The translations under genes were made by a program, and so were the position numbers. A stretch of 5,919 nt of DNA from an uncultured Bacteroidota bacterium (GTDB lineage: Bacteria; Bacteroidota; Bacteroidia; Bacteroidales; 4484-276). Positions 1 to 5,919 of this stretch are shown here, in pieces. The DNA lies in assembly GCA_903930725.1 (NCBI GenBank), contig CAIYZW010000109.1:1-5919 (forward strand), given 5' to 3'. The notes beneath the pieces were generated by a model that worked only from the letters and a program-made list of their open reading frames with translations, was not told where the DNA came from and made no database searches. Positions within the stretch are counted from its first letter, which is position 1; each line of letters begins with the position of its first letter.

Positions 1-33
1 AATGAATGAAAATTATTCTTAACTTATTGATCA

Positions 34-68
34 TAAACCTAACCCCGCTTGTGGCGGGGTTAGGTTTA
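34..68 (-). terminator. Perfect 15-bp hairpin, probable transcription terminator after the MFS gene
   Basis: Bases 34-48 (TAAACCTAACCCCGC) are the exact reverse complement of 54-68, around a 5-base loop at 49-53 (TTGTG). The stem has a GC-rich core next to the loop and an AT-rich foot, as in intrinsic terminators. It lies 71 bases past the stop codon of the transporter, the last gene of the minus-strand unit. A clean T-run does not follow on the minus strand (the distal arm ends GGTTTA, then TGATCA), so strength is uncertain. On the plus strand the stem is followed by AAGTTTTTAG, so it could also stop transcription coming from the left. The symmetry is seen directly; the terminator role is inferred. 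Confidence 0.75.
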
Positions 69-139
69 AAGTTTTTAGATCGGCATTATTTAATAGTTAC
101 GAATTTTTGAAAAACTCTTCAACTGAATAGTTTCGCCGG

Positions 140-1489
140 TCATTTTTTAGAATTTGCTGTTTTCAGATGGCTTTTATCAGTTACAAAAATCCATAAAAAA
201 GCCGAAACTGCCAATGAAATCGCACTAATCAGGAAAACGATGCTTTTGTTTTCGGTGGTTTGAATTACAGTACCCAAAACCAAGCTTGCCACCAACTGTG
301 GCAAAACCACCGAAAGATTAAAAATTCCCATAAAATAACCCATTCGGCTTTTGTCAACTTTTTCGGACATGATGGCAAAAGGCAGGCTAACAATTGCCGC
401 CCAGCCAATGCAAACTACCGAAATCATCACATAAAGCATTATTGCCGAATGTACAAACATGGCTATGGTAAGGTAGCCAAGCGCCATTATTAAAAGTGAA
501 GCCACGTGAACTTTTACACGCCCTATTTTTCGCGAAAGCGGCTCAAGTAAAAATGCGGGCATCATAAAACTTACGGCATTAAGCAGGAAAAAGGCAATCC
601 CGATCATTTGCCCGGTTTGATCGGTTACAAGCCGGTCAATTTTTAACAAATCCTCTGAGAGCATCACACCCTTTTGTTTTAAATCCTGGATAAAGGCATA
701 TTTTTGAACCACATCGGCGGAAAACATTTTCTGCTGCAGGAAAGCGATGATATAAACGAACATGGTTTGAACGCCAAGCCATGAGAAAAAATGCGCACCG
801 TAAATCCGAAAGAGTTGCCCCCATTGCGTTTGGGATGGATCGGCATTATTTACTGTTTTTTCGATTTGCTGCTCCAAATGGCGGGGTTCTTCAATAAAAA
901 ACATCGGAATAATCGAAAATCCAAGGATTACAAATACCCCGAGGTAAATCAGTGTGTAATTTCCTAATAATGCACCTGTTAAGTAAGCCAGACTACCAAA
1001 AAGGTTTGATGTTGACTGCATCCAGGTGTAGCCTTTTGTGCGGGGACTGCCGTCGGGAGTTACGTCGGCAATAATAGCACGGGTTGGGTTAAAGCTGATA
1101 TTAATGGCCAAATCCAGAGTGAGCGCGACTGTAATTGCCACAGCCATCAGGCTGCCGATTCCAAAAAAATCGTTGATAAGGCCAATGTTTGGAAGTGCGA
1201 GTACTGCCAGCGCTGTAAGTATCCCACCAATAATGATGAACGGACGGCGTCTTCCTCCCAGGAACCAGACTTTATCGCTGATAAGCCCGATTATCGGCTG
1301 ACCAAGGATGCCGGCAATCGGCCCGGCTGCCCAAACAAATCCAATATGATGGATGTCGAGGTTGTACTTTGTTGATAAAATCCAACTCAAAACAGCAATC
1401 TGGATGGAAAGGCCAAAGCCCATCGCTGTGGAAGGGAGGCCAAGAACTAAGTAAAACCCATTGGATAATTTCTTTTGAAAGTCGAGCAT
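140..1489 (-). CDS. MFS sugar transporter, sucrose/maltose (SLC45/GPH-like) type
   Basis: This is an inner-membrane secondary transporter of 449 residues, probably a proton-coupled importer of maltose or short alpha-glucans. About 12 hydrophobic helices can be read (near 11-36, 48-70, 82-100, 112-132, 160-178, 180-199, 229-250, 292-316, 326-346, 348-371, 385-409, 416-437). The loop between helices 2 and 3 carries SDK followed by GGRRRPF at 78-84. This arginine-rich form of MFS motif A is characteristic of sucrose transporters and the SLC45 family. A second, weaker copy (SRKIGR, 319-324) opens the C-terminal half. NPTRAIIADVTPD (134-146) after helix 4 is also typical of this family. The loop between helices 7 and 8 (about 251-290) is long. 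The start is the ATG at 1489; no Shine-Dalgarno is visible, as is usual in Bacteroidota. The gene follows the CotH gene after 62 bases with no promoter seen, so co-transcription is likely. Substrate is inferred from the GH13 neighbour; the fold and family are well supported. Confidence 0.9.
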   Translation of the reverse strand: MLDFQKKLSNGFYLVLGLPSTAMGFGLSIQIAVLSWILSTKYNLDIHHIGFVWAAGPIAGILGQPIIGLISDKVWFLGGRRRPFIIIGGILTALAVLALPNIGLINDFFGIGSLMAVAITVALTLDLAINISFNPTRAIIADVTPDGSPRTKGYTWMQSTSNLFGSLAYLTGALLGNYTLIYLGVFVILGFSIIPMFFIEEPRHLEQQIEKTVNNADPSQTQWGQLFRIYGAHFFSWLGVQTMFVYIIAFLQQKMFSADVVQKYAFIQDLKQKGVMLSEDLLKIDRLVTDQTGQMIGIAFFLLNAVSFMMPAFLLEPLSRKIGRVKVHVASLLIMALGYLTIAMFVHSAIMLYVMISVVCIGWAAIVSLPFAIMSEKVDKSRMGYFMGIFNLSVVLPQLVASLVLGTVIQTTENKSIVFLISAISLAVSAFLWIFVTDKSHLKTANSKK

Positions 1490-1551
1490 AGTGTATGATT
1501 TTTAAATTTCTAAAACTTAGTAAATGATGATATTTTGGATGTGATTATTAT

Positions 1552-3813
1552 TTACTGAACAATGAATTTGATTACTTCGCCATCGCTGGTTTTGATAAAA
1601 TATAAACCCGGAAACAAGGTTTTTATATTGAGCATGTTAACGTTTTTTTCTTCAAAAATAATTTTACCAAAAGTGTTGTAAACAGAACAGTTCATTGTTT
1701 TGTTAAGATGCACAAATTCACCGGTAGCCGGATTTGGAAAGGCTTTTAAGCTGTTTTTACCTTCCGGATTTTCGTTGATATCGCTCAATAAATTACTGAT
1801 GCCAGGGGTTGGAAACTGATAAAACTTCCATTCGTTGCCGCCATCCGGATTACGACCTTCGGAAATATCGGTTGTTTGTGGCTGATAAATCAATGCATCA
1901 ATGGGGCTAAAAAGTGATGCTTCATTGTCGAACAACCCGATTTCCTCTCCACCTGCCGATAGTTTGAAATTTGCATGCAGCGGCCCCTGACCCTGGTCTT
2001 CATCGGCCCAAACCAAAATAAAACCACCTGCTTCGATAGAAATATCAGGAAATTGCCATTTGTCGGGGTTTTCCAGATCATCGCTTAAATATTTATCACC
2101 CATCCAAACAGCGCTTGTTCCACCATTAAAAATTTCGATCCAATCGTTAAATTCGCCATTTTCATCGGAAATGGTGGTTTCGTTTGAAGCCATGTATTCA
2201 TTAATATAAAGTCCCGACTCATAAGGTGGTGGTATGGTTAGTATTGCAGGCTCGCAGGGAAATCCGGTAACTTGACCGGAATTATCGGTGGCCTCAATGG
2301 TGTACGAAATTTCGGTAGTGCTGGCAAATCCTTCCAGAAAAACACCATAAATATGATCACCGGCCAGGCCATCACCATGATTTCCATCATCGAACATTTG
2401 CTGATAATTTACCGGTAATGTTGAGTTTATCTCGTAAGCAAGTTTCACAACAAGTCCGGCAAGGTCATCGCTGGCAAAAACGCTAAACAAAACCGGCTGG
2501 TTTACCCCCGTATGATGGGCGTTAAGATATTTCAACACAGGATAAGTGTTGTTCAAAACCAACTGATCCTGCAAAGATGTTCGCCTTGCCGAAATATATT
2601 CGGTTAAACCCACCGGAACATGAGCTCCTGTTCCGAAATCGAATGAATTTGTAAAATCGGAGATGTCGTATCCGTAATCCATCTGGTAAAATAAATCATT
2701 AAGCACAAAAGGATAAATTTTATCGCGAAGTGCGTGGATGTATGGAAAATAGCCGGCTGTTCCAGCAAAATCTGCTATTTGTTTAAGATATTTTGAATAT
2801 TGGCTGCGGTATTTCTGAACCTGCAAAAGCCTGGTATAGAGCGGACGATTGCCCGACGACCAGTTGTAAACATCGCGCTGCGACCACTCAATGCCAAACC
2901 AGTCAATCCCAAAAGTATTGTCCGGATCATAAAGAACATATTCAAACCTGTCGGTTTTGGTGTTGTGGTATAGGTAAAAGTTGTTTTTATTAAAAATGTA
3001 TCCATCCCAGTTTGAAGTGAAAACATCAAAAGCCATTATTTTTAAATAATCCTGAACATTAAAAACCGCCTCGAGTTTGCATGGCAAATCGTTGATGGGC
3101 GTATTATTGATTATTTCGATTAAGTTGGCAAGATCGGAATAATCATCTTCGGCTGTGTTGGTCATCAGGTCGTAGGCGCGTCTTCCGCCTCCTTCATATT
3201 TATAAAGGTCGGGATTTGAACCTAAATACGCAAGATCGGCTGGGTACAGGCACTTAAAAAGATTTCCATCGTTATTTCCGAACCGTGATTCGACAAACTC
3301 CTCATCAACATGTTCCACGCTGAGGTAAAGTCCATAATAAGTATTGTTGATATAAACCTGTACATGATTCGATCGTGGTGCCGGAATATCGAGCGAACGG
3401 AGCAAATCCCAGCAAACCTTTGAACGCGAAATGGTTGGGTCGTTATGTTCGCCGTTGAGGTTCATTTTTTCGAGGCCTTTGTATTTCCGACCGCTTTCGA
3501 AACTATTAAATGAAACCTTAAAGGATTTTTTGGCCGCGTATCGCGAAGTATTTCCCCGAAGCCTGAAACCCACATTTTCCATGGTATCTTTTACAGTCCC
3601 GTTACCGAACATAAAAACAGCGTGAAATTCGGTGTCGCTGTCAGGATTTGCATAAAGCCAGGCAAGCGTATCAGCATTGATCTGAATATCAATACGTGGA
3701 ACAACATCGTCGCGGTAAACCTCGCCATTCTCAGGAAATATTGGCTGTGCCTGCACTCCGGAAAATGTAAAAATCAAAATCAAAGAAAAGAAAAAGTTTG
3801 TAGTGTATTTCAA
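1552..3813 (-). CDS. Secreted CotH kinase-like protein with Ig-like region, lamin-tail domain and T9SS C-terminal sorting domain
   Basis: Numbered from the TTG at 3813 (753 aa), the protein reads in order as follows. A signal peptide spans 1-22 (MKYTTNFFF start, hydrophobic core, cut after VQA). A CotH-like domain spans about 39-384, with RLRGNTS (84-90), KKSFK (95-99), YYGLYLSVEHVDEEFV (159-174), NWD (268-270) and DPDNTFG (296-302); the last two correspond to the catalytic-loop and metal-binding motifs of the atypical CotH kinase fold. An Ig-like region with MFDDGNHGDG (473-482) is common after CotH domains. A lamin-tail domain spans about 532-672 (INEYMASN, NDWIEIFN). A type A T9SS sorting domain covers the last ~67 residues (FPNPATGE, PGLYFIK). 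It should therefore be exported to the cell surface or medium. Bacillus CotH phosphorylates spore-coat proteins; the substrate here is unknown. No in-frame ATG exists: the frame is open to the stop at 3889-3891. The TTG at 3861 would give a 769-aa form, but its extra 16 residues partly come from repeat DNA. TTG 3813 gives a textbook signal peptide, so I prefer it. Domain calls are strong; the start and role are not. Confidence 0.9.
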   Translation of the reverse strand: MKYTTNFFFSLILIFTFSGVQAQPIFPENGEVYRDDVVPRIDIQINADTLAWLYANPDSDTEFHAVFMFGNGTVKDTMENVGFRLRGNTSRYAAKKSFKVSFNSFESGRKYKGLEKMNLNGEHNDPTISRSKVCWDLLRSLDIPAPRSNHVQVYINNTYYGLYLSVEHVDEEFVESRFGNNDGNLFKCLYPADLAYLGSNPDLYKYEGGGRRAYDLMTNTAEDDYSDLANLIEIINNTPINDLPCKLEAVFNVQDYLKIMAFDVFTSNWDGYIFNKNNFYLYHNTKTDRFEYVLYDPDNTFGIDWFGIEWSQRDVYNWSSGNRPLYTRLLQVQKYRSQYSKYLKQIADFAGTAGYFPYIHALRDKIYPFVLNDLFYQMDYGYDISDFTNSFDFGTGAHVPVGLTEYISARRTSLQDQLVLNNTYPVLKYLNAHHTGVNQPVLFSVFASDDLAGLVVKLAYEINSTLPVNYQQMFDDGNHGDGLAGDHIYGVFLEGFASTTEISYTIEATDNSGQVTGFPCEPAILTIPPPYESGLYINEYMASNETTISDENGEFNDWIEIFNGGTSAVWMGDKYLSDDLENPDKWQFPDISIEAGGFILVWADEDQGQGPLHANFKLSAGGEEIGLFDNEASLFSPIDALIYQPQTTDISEGRNPDGGNEWKFYQFPTPGISNLLSDINENPEGKNSLKAFPNPATGEFVHLNKTMNCSVYNTFGKIIFEEKNVNMLNIKTLFPGLYFIKTSDGEVIKFIVQ

Positions 3814-3850
3814 AGTAAAAGTTTTAGTAGTGTGATTTGAGATTTTTTTC

Positions 3851-3877
3851 GCAAAGCGCAAAGCGCAATGCGCATAG
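3851..3877. repeat. Heptamer repeat tract (GCAAAGC-type)
   Basis: On the plus strand GCAAAGC occurs at 3851-3857 and again at 3858-3864, followed by GCAATGC at 3865-3871 and a decayed GCATAG at 3872-3877. The period is exactly seven bases. The tract lies upstream of the preferred CotH start and overlaps the alternative start at 3861. The period is seen directly; no function is known to me. Confidence 0.75.
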
Positions 3878-3899
3878 TATTCGTTTATTTACAGATTCT

Positions 3900-3931
3900 T
3901 CCAACATTCCAATATTCCATTCCTCCATTCT
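3900..3931. repeat. Octamer repeat tract (TCCA-type)
   Basis: TCCA recurs at 3900, 3908, 3916 and 3924 on the plus strand, an exact eight-base period. The units are TCCAACAT, TCCAATAT, TCCATTCC and TCCATTCT. The second half of each unit varies, which is degeneracy rather than fresh slippage. The tract is in the spacer between the GH13 and CotH genes and is not part of any gene I can support. Confidence 0.75.
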
Positions 3932-3940
3932 TCTTTCTAA

Positions 3941-3971
3941 GTGCTTCCTTCGTGTCCTTAGTGCCTCAGTG
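3941..3971. repeat. Degenerate 8-11 base repeat tract (TTCGTG/TTAGTG/TCAGTG)
   Basis: GTG recurs at 3941, 3952, 3961 and 3969 on the plus strand. The last three copies are preceded by TTC, TTA and TCA, and the spacings are 11, 9 and 8. The block CTTCGTGTCCTTAGTG continuing into CCTCAGTGG resembles short intergenic sequences that I recall as widespread in Bacteroidota and some other bacteria. That recollection is unverified here. No protein or RNA function is visible. Confidence 0.65.
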
Positions 3972-3981
3972 GTAAATTCAT

Positions 3982-4009
3982 TTTTTTGAAATTTGTGATT
4001 TGAAGTTTG
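3982..4009. repeat. Heptamer repeat tract (nnnTTTG)
   Basis: TTTG ends at 3988, 3995, 4002 and 4009, an exact seven-base period. The units are TTTTTTG, AAATTTG, TGATTTG and AAGTTTG on the plus strand (CAAA-led heptamers on the coding strand). The tract begins 7 bases after the GH13 stop codon in the direction of transcription. Because TTTG resembles part of the Bacteroidota promoter consensus, plus-strand motif scans may give false hits here. Confidence 0.7.
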
Positions 4010-4016
4010 TGTTTTT

Positions 4017-5909
4017 TTACTTCAACTCCACCACCATACTGGTTTTTGCGGGTATTTTTAATGAAGAAAGATCAGTGGTTTTGCCAGTCAAAATATCCTT
4101 TCCAGACGAAATTCCTTTCAACATTTCGGCGTAGCGATTTTGCTCAAATGGTCTTTCCTGATCCGAATTATTGATAATCACCATCATGGTTCCGGCATCA
4201 TCAAACCTAAAATAAACATAAAGTCCGTCAACCGGGATAAAGTGTTTAAGTTGTCCATCGTGCAAAGCTGTTTTTCCTTTTCTAAAATTCAGCAAAGTCC
4301 GCATGTGATTAAAAGCCTCATTTTCATCATTTGTCCGCCCGGCCTGGGTAAAAGCATTGCGGGGATCCTCTTTCCATCCACCAGGAAAATCTTTGCGGAT
4401 ATCGCCATGGCCACGGTTTTCGTAACCTGTCATTAATATTTCGGTACCATAATAAATCTGAGGAACGCCACGTGTGGTGAGCAAAAATGTCATCGCCAGT
4501 TTAAACCGGTCTAACTTTTCTTCAAGTTTTGTAAAAAGCCTGTCACCATCGTGATTATCGGCAAAAATAACGATGTTTAGGTTTTCGCCATAAACATAAT
4601 CCTGGGCAAGCATGTCGTACATTTTTACAATGCCGGTTCCCCAACCGTCCTTTTCGTTAAAAACAAACCTAAAAGCATCGTACATCGGAAAATCAAAAAC
4701 ATAAGGCAGGTAAGATTTATAGTCGGTCTCAACACCGTTATTGTCTTTCCATGGAGCTACCAAAGCCGGTTGGGGCAGCCATGCTTCGCCAACCATCGAA
4801 AAATTGGGATATTCTTCCCTGACACGTCTTGCCCAATCAGCCATGGCTTCTTTTTCAGGATAAGGATACGTGTCCATGCGGATGCCATCAAGTCCGGCAT
4901 ATTCGATCCACCAAATGCTGTTTTGGATGAGATAATTCGAAAGAAACTTGTTGTTTTGGTTCAAATCGGGCATCATCTTATCGAACCACCCCCGTTGAAA
5001 AACATTCCGGTCGTAATCGGAAGCATGTGGGTCGAAAATTGTTCCTGCCCTGAAATTTGACTTGGTGTATTCCGGAAACTGATTAATCCAGTCCTGCGAT
5101 GGTAAATCTTTAATCCAGTAATGGGTGCTGCCACAATGGTTAAAAATCATATCCATAATCACTTTCATACCATTTTGATGCATCGAGTTGGCAAGATTTT
5201 TATAATCCTGATTGCTCCCAAGCCTTGCATCCACTTTGTAAAAATCGGTAATTGCGTAACCATGATACGACGTTGTTGGCATATTATTCTCGAGAACCGG
5301 GTTTAGCCAAATAGCCGTAAAACCGAGGTCTTTTACATAATCAAGGTGGTTTTGGATGCCTTGAATATCTCCACCATGCCGGCCGCTTGGATTGCTACGG
5401 TTGCCGGCATCGGGCATTCCTGCGATTGAATCATTTCCGGTATTCCCGTTCGAAAAACGATCGGGGAAGAGCAGGTAAATTGCATCGCTGCTGTTAAATC
5501 CCTGCCTGCCCGACGAGCCTTTTTCTCTTTCAAGTAACTGAAAATTATATTTTGCAACCACCTTTTTTTTGTCATTTACAAAAGTGATTTCAAAACTACC
5601 GGGTTTTGCTTTTTGGTCAATTATCAAATCTAAAAAGAGATAATTGGGACTTTCCAATTTTGTAGCCCGTACAAGGCGTACTCCCGGATAATCGAAAACC
5701 GGTTTGGTTGCCGAAATCTGATCGCCATACACCAACAACTGGAGCTCGGGATTATTCATTCCAGCCCACCACGATGGCGGCTCAACCTTAACCGAAACCG
5801 TTTTCTGAGCAAAGCCGGGCATCATTGTCCCAAGCACTAAAACGAGGAGCAATGCCGCTTTTTTGGCATTTCTAATAATTGAAGCAGGATTTTTAAATTG
5901 AATTTTCAT
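4017..5909 (-). CDS. Secreted SusA-like GH13 alpha-amylase / neopullulanase (cyclomaltodextrinase family)
   Basis: This 630-residue enzyme hydrolyses alpha-1,4 links in malto-oligosaccharides, cyclodextrins or pullulan, most likely in the periplasm. Residues 1-34 form a signal peptide (basic start, AALLLVLVLG core, cut near GFA/Q). No lipobox cysteine and no T9SS domain follow. Residues 35-130 match the cyclomaltodextrinase N-terminal domain, with VEPPSWWAGMNNPELQLLVYG-like sequence from 42. The (beta/alpha)8 barrel covers about 140-540. Visible conserved GH13 regions are GFTAIWLNP (196-204), DMIFNH (253-258), MPDLN (313-317), GIRMD (342-346, nucleophile D346), VGEAW (373-377, acid/base E375), FADNHD (449-454, stabiliser D454) and GVPQIYYGTE (481-490). 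DRFSNGNTGND (150-160) fits the family's N-terminal metal site. A C-terminal beta domain runs from about 545 to 630. All catalytic residues are present. MPDLN places region V in the group between neopullulanases (MPKLN) and oligo-1,6-glucosidases (QPDLN). The start is the ATG at 5909; only 10 upstream bases are visible, with no clear RBS. The symbol susA is plausible but unproven because no susCD genes are in view. Confidence 0.95.
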   Translation of the reverse strand: MKIQFKNPASIIRNAKKAALLLVLVLGTMMPGFAQKTVSVKVEPPSWWAGMNNPELQLLVYGDQISATKPVFDYPGVRLVRATKLESPNYLFLDLIIDQKAKPGSFEITFVNDKKKVVAKYNFQLLEREKGSSGRQGFNSSDAIYLLFPDRFSNGNTGNDSIAGMPDAGNRSNPSGRHGGDIQGIQNHLDYVKDLGFTAIWLNPVLENNMPTTSYHGYAITDFYKVDARLGSNQDYKNLANSMHQNGMKVIMDMIFNHCGSTHYWIKDLPSQDWINQFPEYTKSNFRAGTIFDPHASDYDRNVFQRGWFDKMMPDLNQNNKFLSNYLIQNSIWWIEYAGLDGIRMDTYPYPEKEAMADWARRVREEYPNFSMVGEAWLPQPALVAPWKDNNGVETDYKSYLPYVFDFPMYDAFRFVFNEKDGWGTGIVKMYDMLAQDYVYGENLNIVIFADNHDGDRLFTKLEEKLDRFKLAMTFLLTTRGVPQIYYGTEILMTGYENRGHGDIRKDFPGGWKEDPRNAFTQAGRTNDENEAFNHMRTLLNFRKGKTALHDGQLKHFIPVDGLYVYFRFDDAGTMMVIINNSDQERPFEQNRYAEMLKGISSGKDILTGKTTDLSSLKIPAKTSMVVELK

Positions 5910-5919
5910 CGGATAAATT

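Noticed and set aside
260..493. Plus-strand open frames opposite the three genes (for example 260-493, 1038-1301, 4140-4436, 4770-5060)
   Set aside because: They lie wholly antisense to genes with clear protein families, show no recognisable domains and have unnatural composition, so they are shadows of the real coding frames.
1490..1551. Promoter for the MFS gene in the 62-base spacer
   Set aside because: No TAnnTTTG element with an upstream TTTG at proper spacing is present on the minus strand. The spacer is just AT-rich.
3806..3820. TACTTTG near the CotH start as a Bacteroidota -7 promoter box
   Set aside because: It has one base instead of two between TA and TTTG, overlaps the preferred start codon, and has no TTTG at the expected upstream distance.
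3974..3994. AT-rich inverted repeat (AAATTCA / TGAAATTT around a T-run) as a terminator after the GH13 gene
   Set aside because: The stem is weak, has a bulged A, contains no GC core and overlaps the TTTG heptamer tract, so it is likely a by-product of the repeats.
3851..4009. CRISPR-like array in the spacer before the CotH gene
   Set aside because: Units are only 7-11 bases, differ between tracts and have no 20-40 base spacers, so they are short-period repeats, not CRISPR.

Overview
The window holds three genes, all on the minus strand, so transcription runs from high to low coordinates. In transcript order they are: a secreted SusA/neopullulanase-type alpha-glucan hydrolase (GH13), a large secreted CotH-kinase-like protein with a lamin-tail domain and a type IX secretion C-terminal domain, and a 12-helix MFS sugar transporter of the sucrose/maltose (SLC45-like) type. 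A perfect 15-bp hairpin lies 71 bases beyond the transporter stop and probably ends the unit.

The organism is very probably a member of the Bacteroidota. The C-terminal sorting domain (FPNPATGE start, PGLYFIK near the end) belongs to the type IX secretion system, which is essentially confined to that phylum. The hydrolase is of the SusA kind, no clear Shine-Dalgarno sequences precede the starts, and base composition is moderately AT-rich. A free-living or environmental gliding-type lineage fits better than gut Bacteroides, because gut Bacteroides generally lack T9SS; this is inference.

Layout: 1-139 is the non-coding 3' flank with the hairpin at 34-68. 140-1489 is the MFS transporter. 1490-1551 is a 62-base AT-rich spacer with no recognisable promoter. 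1552-3813 (possibly to 3861) is the CotH/LTD/T9SS protein. 3814-4016 is a spacer that contains four different short-period degenerate repeat tracts placed one after another. 4017-5909 is the GH13 hydrolase, complete from start to stop. Only 10 bases upstream of its start are visible, so the promoter and any SusC/SusD, regulator or phosphorylase genes would lie outside the window.

Working model (inference): the GH13 enzyme cuts malto-oligosaccharides in the periplasm and the MFS protein takes the resulting maltose or glucose across the inner membrane. The CotH protein is exported to the cell surface by T9SS and has no obvious place in that pathway. It is either a bystander in the cluster or an uncharacterised surface component. 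The most unusual DNA is the repeat mosaic at 3851-4009 and the start of the CotH gene beside it. That start has no in-frame ATG, but there is an out-of-frame ATG followed by an A7 tract that would be restored by a single -1 shift.
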